A stretch of 17,925 nt of DNA from an uncultured Pirellula sp. (GCA_903837255.1 CAILTZ010000717.1:1-17925), one strand, 5' to 3'. Counted from the first letter of the stretch, positions 7,103 to 16,169 are shown. Translations and numbers: made by a program. The notes: a model not told the origin generated them from the sequence alone.

Positions 7103-8929
7103 GTGGTTCTTCGAAAAGGTTTTTGTCGAATTCGGGCAGCCTGTTGTGTCGAGTCGAGTCTTCGCGCGAGAGGTTTTTGGGGGCTGCTATTGGCCTGCGG
7201 AGGATTCCTCTCGGGAGCTTCTGGTAGCTATCTTGTGGCTTTTGGGCAGGATGCGGCCAAGAAAGCCGACTCTCAAGCCACCGACGACTACAAGGGAACC
7301 GAAGCCTTCGAGGAGGCAAACCGCCTGCGGGTGACCGAATCGTCCAAGGAGTCCCTTGGAAAGGTGATCGAACTTTGCAAAAAGGCCCTCGAGCTTGGTC
7401 TCGATGAGCTCGACTCGGCCGACGCCAAAAAGATGCTTGGAGCCGCAAATTTCCAGCGCGCTCAGCGATCGCTCGAGGAGCTCGCCGGGGCTCGATTGCC
7501 GGCTGCCCGCGTAACAAAAGTCACCACCGAGGCGATGCAGGACTTGCAAGCAGCCATCGAAGCCGATGATCAGCTCGTCGACGCTTACGTGATGAAGGGT
7601 CGAATCCACCTGCTCCGACAAGAGATCAACAAAGGTGGTGAGGCGCTCGATATCGCCAGAACCAAACTCCAAGCCATGGTGGATGCGGGCCAAAAGGATC
7701 CGGAGATCAAAAAGAAGCTCTCCGAAGTGATCATCATGCGATCGGTTTCACGTCAGGACGTCGATGAGCGAATCGACGATCTGCTCAAAGCCATCGAGGC
7801 CGACCCTGAGAACGAAAAAGCCATTCAGTTGACCGTCGAATCCCTCGCGTCGGTTGGCCGCAACGAGGAAGCTCAAGAGACCATTCGAAAGTTTCTCGAG
7901 GTCGATCCAAACAACGAGTACGCGCTTCGCCGGTTGGTATTGATGCTCGTTCAAGGTGAGAAGGTCGATCAAGCCCAAAGCCTGCTCAACGAGAGGATCG
8001 AAAAACAGCCTGATACGAGCGTGCTCTACTCGCTTCGTTCGAGTCTATGGCTAACCAAAGCCAGCACTGGCAATCCCGGCCCAGAGGAGCGAAAAGGCTG
8101 GCTCGAATCGGCCAAGGGGGACTGTGACAAAGCCATCGAACTCGACGCAGAGAATCTCGATGCGTTTCTAAACCGAGCCAGGATCTGCTTGGCTTTGAAA
8201 GACTATGAACAGGCCAAAAAAGATGTCGATTACCTTCAGCAGAAACGGCCAGATATTCCCGATCTAGCCTTTTTGAAGATGGACATTGCAATCCAAGAAA
8301 AACGCATTGGGGATGCAATCGCCGAGCTTGAACGACTCGTCCAACTCAACCCCGAAAACCGGATGCTGCTCATGCAGCTTGCGTCGATGTACCAGATGGA
8401 CGATCGTCCCCGCAAAGCGCTCCGGATCGCAGATCGGCTGGTCAATGCCGAGCAAACCGACTGGCAAGCTCTGCGGCTCAGGGGGGATGTGCGGTTGGCT
8501 CTGGGTCAGCATGGCGAGGCGATCGCCGATTACGAAGAGGCCGTCAAGAACATTCCAGAGGACCAAGACGATCTTTCCGGAGTGCTCAACAATCTTTCGT
8601 GGGTTCTGTCGACCAGTCCTGAGGATTCGGTTCGAAACGGCGATCGAGCTTTGGAAACCGGCCTGAAGGCTTGCGAGCTGACCGAGTACAAGAAGTCTCA
8701 TATCTTAAGTACCCTTGCGGCTGCCTATGCAGAGGCGGGGCAGTTCGACAAGGCGATCGAATGGTCGACCAAGGCCGTGGAGTTGGGGGCCAAGGAAGAA
8801 AGCGAGCAGCTCGATCAGCTCAAAGAGGAGCTCAAGAGCTACCAAGACAAGAAGCCTTGGAGGGAGAAAAAACAGACCGAGGAGAAGCAGAGCAAGCCGG
8901 TCAAGCCCGACAGTGGCATCGACACCTGA
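7103..8929 (+). CDS. Secreted tetratricopeptide-repeat (TPR) protein
   Basis: The 608-residue protein starts at GTG 7103, with GAGG (7093-7096) 6 bases upstream. The N-terminus is basic, followed by a hydrophobic segment (FWGLLLACGGFLSGASGSYLVAFG, ~25-48) that should be a signal peptide, possibly cleaved near AFGQD. LLLAC at 28-32 only weakly resembles a lipobox. TPR-like helix pairs fill most of the rest: about 143-168, 224-300, 340-414, 420-485 and 530-563, with typical phrases such as AIADYEEAVKNIP and AAAYAEAGQFDKAIEWSTKAVEL. The C-terminal block NNLSWVLSTSPEDSVRNGD followed by a final TPR is a pattern I know from many planctomycete TPR proteins. The last ~40 residues are Lys/Glu-rich. 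Expected to be a periplasmic or envelope scaffold for protein-protein contacts; the partner is unknown. The 208-base upstream gap contains TACAAT (7001-7006) as a possible -10 and an imperfect inverted repeat (6970-6978 with 6994-7000). Confidence 0.88.
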   Translation: MVLRKGFCRIRAACCVESSLRARGFWGLLLACGGFLSGASGSYLVAFGQDAAKKADSQATDDYKGTEAFEEANRLRVTESSKESLGKVIELCKKALELGLDELDSADAKKMLGAANFQRAQRSLEELAGARLPAARVTKVTTEAMQDLQAAIEADDQLVDAYVMKGRIHLLRQEINKGGEALDIARTKLQAMVDAGQKDPEIKKKLSEVIIMRSVSRQDVDERIDDLLKAIEADPENEKAIQLTVESLASVGRNEEAQETIRKFLEVDPNNEYALRRLVLMLVQGEKVDQAQSLLNERIEKQPDTSVLYSLRSSLWLTKASTGNPGPEERKGWLESAKGDCDKAIELDAENLDAFLNRARICLALKDYEQAKKDVDYLQQKRPDIPDLAFLKMDIAIQEKRIGDAIAELERLVQLNPENRMLLMQLASMYQMDDRPRKALRIADRLVNAEQTDWQALRLRGDVRLALGQHGEAIADYEEAVKNIPEDQDDLSGVLNNLSWVLSTSPEDSVRNGDRALETGLKACELTEYKKSHILSTLAAAYAEAGQFDKAIEWSTKAVELGAKEESEQLDQLKEELKSYQDKKPWREKKQTEEKQSKPVKPDSGIDT

Positions 8930-9164
8930 TGCCCCATTGCTCCGATCAAAATCCTGCGATCCGATCAAAATCGGACCCTGGTCTTCGACCTTAAAAACTC
9001 GAAAACTTAATCTATTTTTGCTTACTCAAGATGAATTTCCTCAAAGTGATTCGAGCCTACGTTCGAATGCTCGAAATTCCTCTCATACTGGGTCAAGCGA
9101 AGATTCTTTCTAAAGTAATCAACCGGTTTGAAACGAAATTATCTTCTGGACGGCCTGTACTGCG

Positions 9165-9192
9165 CTGGACGACTTGAAGGAGTCAAGTCCAG
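9165..9192 (+). other. Hairpin with AGGAG loop inside the gap
   Basis: GACTTGA (9171-9177) and TCAAGTC (9183-9189) form a perfect 7-bp stem around the loop AGGAG. CTG (9165-9167) and CAG (9190-9192) can extend it across a 3-base bulge. No T-run follows, so it is not a standard terminator, and no start codon follows at a suitable distance. Confidence 0.5.
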
Positions 9193-9590
9193 TTCGGTCG
9201 CGCCGAGGGAAAGTTGCTAGGGGGGGAATCTTAAGCGCTTCGTGCCGCCAAGGCATGGGGTGTATTGACTGCGTCGGTTTTCCGTACGACCGAATGCTCA
9301 GGCATATCTGATTCCGATCCGAGCCAGGATCTCTCGGGCGCATTTGGTGCCAATGACGGTTTTCGAGCGAGCAGTGCGTCGTAGGGGTGCGATGTTCGAG
9401 CGACCCGGAAGCGTTGTTGGGCCAAAGAAGTGGATACAGGAATAACTTTGTGCCGTTTGCAAGACGATGGATCGGCTTGCAATCAAAGGCTTCAAAGCGT
9501 TCAACAACGTAATTGCCCAGACCCAGTTGTTTGAGCCTCGCAAGGGGTGAATCCGACAAGGGCAAGCCACTGTCTTGGGTCGATGCCTGA

Positions 9591-9620
9591 TGGGCGTCGA
9601 CTCTGACTCGATTTCATAAT
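9591..9620 (+). promoter_or_regulatory. Possible promoter for the HTH-receiver gene
   Basis: CATAAT at 9615-9620 matches five of six -10 bases. TGGGCG at 9591-9596 is a poor -35 at an 18-base spacing. If used, it gives a leader of only ~18 bases, but that leader still contains the GGAG ribosome site at 9632-9635. Confidence 0.3.
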
Positions 9621-9644
9621 TGGAAGGTAACGGAGACCAAAAAT

Positions 9645-10217
9645 ATGAAGGTGTTCACCACAGGCCAGGTCGCGAAGATCTGCAAGGTGGCCCCGAGAAC
9701 CGTCAGCAAGTGGTTCGACTCCGGCCGACTCAAGGGGTACCGCATCCCCGGTTCACAAGACCGCCGCATACCCCGCGAGTATCTGATCAAATTCCTTAAG
9801 GAGCATGGAATGCCCCTGGGGGATTTGGAAGATGAGGCCATGGCGAAAGTACTGATCGTTGCACAAGATCAGGTATTGATCGAAAACTTGAAGCGAGAAC
9901 TTCCTCTGGAAAAAAGCTTCAAGGTACAGGTCGCTGCAAGCGGTTTCGAGGCAGGGATTCAAGCGGAAAGTTTTCATCCAGATTGCATGATTGTCGACTT
10001 CTCGGTCGGCAAGCTCGAAGCATTGCAAATCTGCCAAAACCTGCGCAAGAATGCCGACTTCTCCGAAATCGTCTTAATCGCTCTGCTTCCCGACGACGGA
10101 AACACGATGAGCTTTGATCGTTCCAGTATCAATGAAACGTTCAAGAAGCCTTTCGATGCCCGTCTGCTCGCAGAGAGACTCAGGACTCTCATCGGTGCCA
10201 AGAAGGAACTCGTGTAG
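9645..10217 (+). CDS. HTH (excisionase/MerR-like) protein fused to a receiver-like domain
   Basis: The start ATG 9645 has GGAG at 9632-9635. Residues 1-52 match an excisionase/MerR-type winged HTH: FTTGQVAKICKVAPRTVSKW, then a Gly-Arg-Leu-Lys-Gly wing and RRIPREYLIKFL. Residues ~66-187 have the CheY-like receiver pattern: VLIVAQD (one acidic residue, D75, where two are usual), PDCMIVDF with D118 at the phosphoacceptor position, and FKKPFD with K168-P169. The switch Thr/Ser is replaced (LIALLPDD). The DNA-binding domain comes before the receiver, the reverse of normal response regulators. It is probably a transcription regulator in the cytoplasm. Whether D118 is phosphorylated is doubtful, given the altered acid pocket and switch residue; no histidine kinase is adjacent. 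A strong terminator lies 33 bases after the stop. Confidence 0.87.
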   Translation: MKVFTTGQVAKICKVAPRTVSKWFDSGRLKGYRIPGSQDRRIPREYLIKFLKEHGMPLGDLEDEAMAKVLIVAQDQVLIENLKRELPLEKSFKVQVAASGFEAGIQAESFHPDCMIVDFSVGKLEALQICQNLRKNADFSEIVLIALLPDDGNTMSFDRSSINETFKKPFDARLLAERLRTLIGAKKELV

Positions 10218-10244
10218 TTCACTACGCGGATCTTAAACAAGCTT

Positions 10245-10279
10245 AAAAAACCCTCGGTGTTTTCATCGAGGGTTTTTTT
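10245..10279. terminator. Bidirectional intrinsic terminator
   Basis: CCCTCGGTG (10251-10259), loop TTTT, and CATCGAGGG (10264-10272) form a 9-bp stem with one G-T pair. It is preceded by six A (10245-10250) and followed by seven T (10273-10279), so it can act in both directions. It ends the HTH-receiver gene on the plus strand and overlaps the last bases of the minus-strand gene at 10279. Confidence 0.92.
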
Positions 10280-10788
10280 CATTGGCGATCTTCGTTGGCG
10301 ATCTGCCAAAGAGCTTTCCACTCCCAAGTCGCCTGACGCACAAGCTCTGTTTGCTTGGCATTATTTTTCGCCAAAGCCTCACAGGCGTCGACGAACTCGC
10401 TCGGCGAGGCCCAGTCGAGCTTAGTAAGGCCTTGGGCGATCGCCAAGCTCTGCATGTGCTTGCAGATGCTTTGCATTAAGCCTGCATCGGAGACTTGGCG
10501 AAACCAATACTTGGCGTTCCAGTAATCCCCCTCCATGCGATGCAACACCCCGTGAATATAGGCCCCGAGTCCACGCGTGGCCTCCTGGACGTTTCTGTGA
10601 GCAGGTTCCATCCGTCCGATGCGAATGTACAAAAGGGCTTCAATCGGTCCACCTTGAGGGGTTTTGGACTGCTCGATCGCACTGCGAAGCGATGTAGCGA
10701 GCCGAAGCGATTTGGTGTCGTCGGCATTGCATAAACTCAAGGGCATGGGCGATTCGAGTGCATCGAGCCAAGCATGGATATGGTTCAT
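10279..10788 (-). CDS. Conserved-looking helical protein of unknown function
   Basis: This 169-residue protein has no signal peptide or membrane segment and looks wholly helical. Its most distinctive stretch is YIHGVLHRMEGDYWNAKYWF (about residues 77-96), whose spacing of H, R, E, D, W, N and Y suggests a conserved core; similar HRxEGDxxNAxYW phrases occur in uncharacterised bacterial proteins, which is a memory, not a search result. The ATG at 10788 overlaps the TGA of the upstream thioesterase gene (ATGA, 10785-10788), so the two are almost certainly translated in a coupled manner. The gene ends within the two-way terminator. A soluble cytoplasmic role linked to the thioesterase is inferred from coupling alone. 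Confidence 0.8.
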   Translation of the reverse strand: MNHIHAWLDALESPMPLSLCNADDTKSLRLATSLRSAIEQSKTPQGGPIEALLYIRIGRMEPAHRNVQEATRGLGAYIHGVLHRMEGDYWNAKYWFRQVSDAGLMQSICKHMQSLAIAQGLTKLDWASPSEFVDACEALAKNNAKQTELVRQATWEWKALWQIANEDRQ

Positions 10789-11219
10789 GACTCGATGGTG
10801 TTTTTAGGGGGACGGATGTTCAGTTGCAACATCGAAGGCAAACGCAAAACCTTGCCAGTCCGATCGATGCTCGCAATTTCGCTCGTTGCCGTGACGATCA
10901 GATCTTCACTCACGCCGTCGAGTTGCTTGCGGACCAATCGATAATGGTGCTCGATGCGTGCTCCATGGCAGTAGCCGATGCGTGTCCGCAGCAGGAGCGT
11001 ATCGTCGAAAAGAGCCGGCTGATGGAACTGCACGTTCATGCTGCGGACCACCAACAGTACCCCCGTGTCCTCGATCGCGCGGTAGGAGACCCCCGAGGCT
11101 CTGAGCATCTCGACCCGGCCGCGCTCGAAATAGTTCAGGTACTGCGCGTTGTGCACCCGGCCCTGTCCATCCACCTCGTGGTAATGGACCCGAATCGCTA
11201 TTTCATGCTCGATGGTCAT
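10785..11219 (-). CDS. YbgC/4HBT-type acyl-CoA thioesterase (hotdog fold)
   Basis: Residues 1-40 contain IRVHYHEVDGQGRVHNAQYL followed by NYFERGRVEMLR, the signature of the 4-hydroxybenzoyl-CoA/YbgC thioesterase family, with D17 at the catalytic Asp position; the family hydrolyses acyl-CoA thioesters in the cytoplasm. I chose ATG 11219, giving 144 residues, the usual family length. An upstream ATG at 11303 would add 28 residues that do not look like part of the fold. Neither start has a clear Shine-Dalgarno sequence. It is the first gene of a two-gene minus-strand operon, coupled by a 4-base overlap to the unknown helical protein. The acyl substrate cannot be told from sequence. A 182-base divergent region separates it from the lipoprotein operon. 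Confidence 0.88.
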   Translation of the reverse strand: MTIEHEIAIRVHYHEVDGQGRVHNAQYLNYFERGRVEMLRASGVSYRAIEDTGVLLVVRSMNVQFHQPALFDDTLLLRTRIGYCHGARIEHHYRLVRKQLDGVSEDLIVTATSEIASIDRTGKVLRLPSMLQLNIRPPKNTIES

Positions 11220-11401
11220 TTGGAAGTTTGCCAAAAAGTTGTAAAAGGCCGAATCAAACCGGCGTTGACTTGAAAGAGACCATTGTGCTACTACCCACCG
11301 CACATGGCCGCGTCGATTGTACCAATCGTATGCCGGTCGCGTTATAGGAGAGCCCTCAAAGGGCCTTACTACTCGATTCGCTTTGCGAGGATACTTTCGC
11401 C

Positions 11402-12580
11402 ATGCTCAGCCGTTTTGCTTTCACTCGTTTTGCTCAACCGCTTCGCGCTGGACTCTTGCTCGCGCTTCTGGCCAGCTCGCAAACCGGTTGCCAAGCGTGG
11501 AAAACACCTAGCTTCAGTATGTTCCCTTGGTCCAAAAAACCTTCGCCGGACAAAATCGTCGGGACCAAGCCTCCGTCGAATCTCCCCGTCTCGCCCTCGA
11601 GCAGCAGCGCCTCGTCACTAGCCCAAAACACCTCGAAGTCCAGTGGTCCGGTTAGCCCTGCAACCCGAAATACCCCCAGCCAGATCCCGGGCCAACCGCC
11701 TGTGAACACGATGGCAAACAACAATCCTGCCGCTATGCCTAACCCAGGCGCGGCGGCCGCCAACAACGGATTTACCCCTGGCAACTACAACATTCCCCAA
11801 GGCCGTAGTGCCACAGGAAATCCAACCCTAGGCTACCCAGCCTCACCTAATACGACCGCACCGAATATGGCCGCCGCGAACCCCTACGGTTCGACAGCCC
11901 CAGCCAACGCGGTCTACAACGCCGGACCTGGCCAACCGAACATGAATTATCAAGCCGGTTCGCCTGGCACGACCCCCGCGGGCATGCAAGGGGGTATCCC
12001 TAACCTGCCGGCCGCTTACGGCGGCCCAAGCAACCAACCGCTAGGAACCCCATCGCTACCTCCAGCCTCGCTGAACCCTCAGTCGACTTTCGCCCCCAGT
12101 GGCCCTATGCCCAGTGGCCCTATGCCCAGTGGCCCTATGCCCAGCGGCCCTATGCCCAGCGGCTTGCCAAGTCCTGGTTCGGTCGCTCCGAGTTATCCGC
12201 CCCAGAATTACCCGCCCCAGAATTTTCCGCCTCAGAATTATCCGCCGCAAAGCGGCCTACCACCAAGCACCCTACCGGCCAATCCGGTGCCCCAGGGCTA
12301 CAACCCACAGGGCTCGATGCCCTCGGCCGCCCTCCCCTCAGGAGCTTATGCACCCGGCTCACTGCCACCCGGCTCACTGCCACCCGGCTCGTTGCCACCC
12401 AGCTCGCTTCCAACCGGCTCGCTAGCGAATGGACTTCCACCGGGCAGCATTCCACCGGGCAGCATTCCACCGAGTAACATTCCGCAGGGCAACGTAAGCC
12501 AACCGCTACCAGCCTATCGTCCTGGTAGTGTTGGTCGGAGCACGAGCTATGACTTCTCGGGTCAAAACCAGTCCCGTTAA
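11402..12580 (+). CDS. Pro/Gly/Ser/Asn-rich repeat lipoprotein
   Basis: The start ATG 11402 has GAGG at 11387-11390. The N-terminus is a signal peptide (RFAQPLRAGLLLALLASSQTGC) with a probable lipidated Cys30; the lipobox QTGC is non-classical at -3. A short basic-aromatic stretch (FSMFPWSKKPSP) follows. From residue ~60 onward the protein is low-complexity and disordered, rich in P, G, S, N, A, with four pentapeptide arrays near the C-terminus: GPMPS x4, PPQNY/F x4, PPGSL-like x5 and PPGSI-like x3. No enzyme motif is present. It is likely an envelope-anchored flexible spacer or wall/matrix-contacting protein; that is inference. It is the first gene of a three-gene operon, and its last 32 bases overlap the DUF4105 gene. 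A divergent thioesterase operon lies upstream. Confidence 0.83.
   Translation: MLSRFAFTRFAQPLRAGLLLALLASSQTGCQAWKTPSFSMFPWSKKPSPDKIVGTKPPSNLPVSPSSSSASSLAQNTSKSSGPVSPATRNTPSQIPGQPPVNTMANNNPAAMPNPGAAAANNGFTPGNYNIPQGRSATGNPTLGYPASPNTTAPNMAAANPYGSTAPANAVYNAGPGQPNMNYQAGSPGTTPAGMQGGIPNLPAAYGGPSNQPLGTPSLPPASLNPQSTFAPSGPMPSGPMPSGPMPSGPMPSGLPSPGSVAPSYPPQNYPPQNFPPQNYPPQSGLPPSTLPANPVPQGYNPQGSMPSAALPSGAYAPGSLPPGSLPPGSLPPSSLPTGSLANGLPPGSIPPGSIPPSNIPQGNVSQPLPAYRPGSVGRSTSYDFSGQNQSR
12098..12481 (+). repeat. Four successive 15-bp (pentapeptide) tandem arrays
   Basis: All arrays have a 15-bp unit in frame with the lipoprotein: GPMPS (12101-12160, four copies), PPQN-Y/F (12197-12256, four copies), A/P-PGSL types (12350-12424, five copies) and PPGSI types (12437-12481, three copies). 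Copies inside an array are nearly identical in DNA, while the arrays differ from each other in sequence. Confidence 0.9.
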
Positions 12581-13466
12581 CTTGCCAGTGAATTTGCCAC
12601 TCTACGTGCTCGGATGGCTCTTGCCTCTTTGCCTTTTGGGCTGTTCGACTCCGCTTGCCAAAGGTTTGAATGAAAACTCTTTGGTGGGTTATCTCAAGAG
12701 CGGTCGATCAGAGCTTACGCCCGAGGAGTTGACACTCAAGCCTTGGCGTGCAGATTTGATGATCCTGCCGTATGTTGAATTCCAGGACGAGACGGTCACG
12801 ATCCGCAACGTGCGCAACTGCCGATACCGCAGCGAGTCGGACTATGACGTGCGGCACTATGATCTGCGGTTCCGCTTGTCGGATGTCCGATCGATCGATT
12901 TCATCATCGTGCCGTTCAAGGAGTCGGCGTTGCTGGCCCATACGATGCTGAGCTTTGGGCTTGCCGACGGACGGCATTTCGTGGTGTCGGTCGAGGCGCG
13001 GCTCGAGCAGGACCAGGATTACTCGGCCGTCGCAGGAGTAGGCCGCCGTTTCCCACTGACCTATCTCGTCGCCGACGAGCGCGACATGATTCTTTTGCGA
13101 ACCCTCGTTCGCGACGTGGATGTCTATTTGTATCCGGGCAGGGCCGAGCCGCAGCAGATCCAAGACCTGCTGGTCGACATGCTCGCCAGGGTCAACAAAC
13201 TCCATCGACAACCCGAGTACTACGACTCGCTGACCAACAACTGCACCACCAACTTGGTCGACCACGTCAACAAGTTGCGGCCAGGCAGAATCCCCAACGA
13301 TTGGCGGGTATTGTTGCCGGGACACTCCGATCGCCTGGCTTATGAGCTGGGACTGCTCGAAATCCAAGGCACTTTCGAGTATGCTCGGAGCCAGTCTCAA
13401 ATCAACCAACTGGCTCAGATGCATGCGGACGATCCGGAGTTTTCCAAACGGATTCGTCGACAATAA
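12549..13466 (+). CDS. DUF4105 / Lnb N-terminal-like domain lipoprotein
   Basis: I chose ATG 12549 because GGAG (12537-12540) lies 8 bases upstream; a GTG at 12528 is in frame but lacks a site. The 305-residue protein has a signal peptide ending in a classical lipobox, LLGC, with Cys32. The mature part matches my memory of the DUF4105 family (now named Lnb N-terminal periplasmic domain): H131 in LAHTMLSFG, GRRFPLTYLVADERDMILLR, and YYDSLTNNCTTNLVDHVN, in which C232 is the likely nucleophile and H239 is nearby. In Bacteroides Lnb, this domain carries the Cys/His chemistry for lipoprotein N-acylation and is joined to a membrane domain; here no C-terminal membrane segments exist, and the protein is instead lipid-anchored. 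The function is probably an envelope hydrolase or acyltransferase, unproven. It overlaps the gene before by 32 bases and lies 6 bases from the gene after. Confidence 0.83.
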   Translation: MTSRVKTSPVNLPVNLPLYVLGWLLPLCLLGCSTPLAKGLNENSLVGYLKSGRSELTPEELTLKPWRADLMILPYVEFQDETVTIRNVRNCRYRSESDYDVRHYDLRFRLSDVRSIDFIIVPFKESALLAHTMLSFGLADGRHFVVSVEARLEQDQDYSAVAGVGRRFPLTYLVADERDMILLRTLVRDVDVYLYPGRAEPQQIQDLLVDMLARVNKLHRQPEYYDSLTNNCTTNLVDHVNKLRPGRIPNDWRVLLPGHSDRLAYELGLLEIQGTFEYARSQSQINQLAQMHADDPEFSKRIRRQ

Positions 13467-13472
13467 GGTCTC

Positions 13473-14798
13473 ATGAATCCCGATCAAGCGAAACTTCGAG
13501 CAGAGCGAATATCCAGAGAGCAATGGCAACGGGCCACGCGAGCTCAACTGGAAGCTTGGCAACTGAATCGCCTAAACGAATTGCTCGCAACAGTCCTTCG
13601 CGATAACGCGTTTTATCGAGAGCGTTACCAAAGCGATCGCATCGAACTGTGTTCGCTTGCCCAGTTGCAACAACTCCCGTTGATGAGCAAGTCCGATTGG
13701 ATCAGTGAGGATGCTTCGGGAGTCGCCAAACATCACAGCTATGAACTAGAGCGCTATCGGCGTTATCATCGAACCAGCGGCACCCGGGGCCGTCCCATGG
13801 TGATCCTCGATACGCAATCGGATTGGCAATGGTGGATCGATGCTTGGCAATACGTTCTGGATGCTTGTCAGATCACCGAGTATGATCGGGTTTTGATGGC
13901 TTTTTCGTTCGGGCCGTTTATCGGGTTCTGGAGCGCTCACGATGCATGCTTGCACCGAGAGTGCATGGTGATCCCCTCGGGTGGCATGTCCAGCGAGGCC
14001 AGGATCGATTTGATCCATGCATCCGGGCCGACGGTTCTCTTTAGCACCCCGAGCTACGCGATCCATTTAGGGCAACTTGCCAAGTCGATCGGCAAAGGGC
14101 TCTGCGACTCATCGATCCGCTGTGTGTTTGTAGCCGGAGAGCCCGGTGGAAGTGTCCCGAGCGTTCGCGCGGCAATCGAAGATCTCTACGGCGCACAGGT
14201 CATGGACCATGCCGGAGCGACAGAGATCGGACCTTGGGGGTTTGGTAGCATCGATGGCAAAGCCCTGCATGTGATCGAAACCGAATTCATCGCCGAATAC
14301 TTGCCCATCGATTCGTCCGTGGCCAATACCCAGGGAGCCAGTCCGACGGATGAAAACCTTCGAGAGTTGGTGCTTACCAGCTTGGGCCGCACGGGAGCTC
14401 CGGTGATACGCTATCGAACCGGCGATTTGGTGCGTCCTTGCTGGGCCCATACGGCGCATGATCAGCAAGCTTGGGGAACCTCATTTGTTCGGCTTGAACA
14501 AGGGATCCTTGGGCGGCTCGACGGGATGATCGTTGTGCGTGGGGTGAACATCTTTCCTTCGAGCATCGAGGCGATCGTCAGAGAGCATCCGAGCATCGGC
14601 GAGTATCGGCTCTTGCTCAGCAAGTCCGGTGCATTGGACGAGCTGCGCTTGCAGATCGAGGACCGCCAAAACAACCAAGAGGCTCTTGCCAAGGAGCTTT
14701 TGAGCCGTCTGCAGTTGCGGGTCAGTGTCGAGATTGTCCCCGAGGGAAGTCTGCCCAGGCTCGATGGGAAATCTCGTCGGGTGCTAGATTTGCGATGA
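13473..14798 (+). CDS. Phenylacetate-CoA ligase (PaaK)-like adenylate-forming enzyme
   Basis: The family activates a carboxylate with ATP to an acyl-AMP and usually passes it to CoA. Visible motifs: YHRTSGTRGRP (A3 region, 98-108), DHAGATEIGPWGFG (A5, 245-258), YRTGDLV (A7, 314-320), GRLDGMIVVRGVNIFP (A8, 347-362), and a C-terminal LPRLDGKSRRV with K433 at the A10 position. The length of 441 residues is normal for PaaK and coenzyme F390 synthetase relatives. The start ATG 13473 is 6 bases after the DUF4105 gene and is preceded by AAGG (13466-13469). No phenylacetate pathway genes are nearby, so the substrate is unlikely to be phenylacetate by context. Activation of an acid for envelope modification, in step with the two lipoproteins, is one possibility. 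A GC hairpin without a T-run follows at 14881-14892. Confidence 0.87.
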   Translation: MNPDQAKLRAERISREQWQRATRAQLEAWQLNRLNELLATVLRDNAFYRERYQSDRIELCSLAQLQQLPLMSKSDWISEDASGVAKHHSYELERYRRYHRTSGTRGRPMVILDTQSDWQWWIDAWQYVLDACQITEYDRVLMAFSFGPFIGFWSAHDACLHRECMVIPSGGMSSEARIDLIHASGPTVLFSTPSYAIHLGQLAKSIGKGLCDSSIRCVFVAGEPGGSVPSVRAAIEDLYGAQVMDHAGATEIGPWGFGSIDGKALHVIETEFIAEYLPIDSSVANTQGASPTDENLRELVLTSLGRTGAPVIRYRTGDLVRPCWAHTAHDQQAWGTSFVRLEQGILGRLDGMIVVRGVNIFPSSIEAIVREHPSIGEYRLLLSKSGALDELRLQIEDRQNNQEALAKELLSRLQLRVSVEIVPEGSLPRLDGKSRRVLDLR

Positions 14799-16119
<1,321 letters not shown>

Positions 16120-16122
<3 letters not shown>

Positions 16123-16149
16123 GAAAACTTTAGTGTAAGAAAACTCTAG
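16120..16149 (+). repeat. 14-bp direct repeat spanning the GAPDH stop
   Basis: TAAGAAAACTTTAG (16120-16133), beginning with the stop codon, is repeated with one mismatch as TAAGAAAACTCTAG (16136-16149). The second TAA is out of frame, so it is not a back-up stop. Confidence 0.7.
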
Positions 16150-16169
16150 ACCGTCGGCAGAATTGACAA

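Larger units (their letters stand above)
8930..9644. other. 715-base gap with no convincing gene
   Basis: No plus-strand frame here has both a start with a ribosome site and protein-like composition. A minus-strand frame at 9119-9565 (TTG start, 148 residues) is open but rich in His, Pro, Trp and Arg without hydrophobic periodicity and matches nothing I know. Structure is present: TCCGATCAAAATC occurs twice, 19 bases apart (8941-8953, 8960-8972), the second copy in a 6-bp hairpin (8960-8975) with no T-run; a 7-bp hairpin lies at 9171-9189; and TCGGT/ACCGA form a weaker stem at 9274-9293. I looked for RNase P, tmRNA, SRP and 6S landmarks and saw none. It may hold a decayed gene, a small RNA, or the leader of the HTH-receiver gene. 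Confidence 0.6.

Noticed and set aside
9119..9565. 148-codon open frame on the minus strand inside the 715-base gap
   Set aside because: TTG start without a ribosome site, composition unusually rich in His, Pro, Trp and Arg, no domain or hydrophobic pattern; an overlapping frame is equally open. Kept only as a possible decayed gene.
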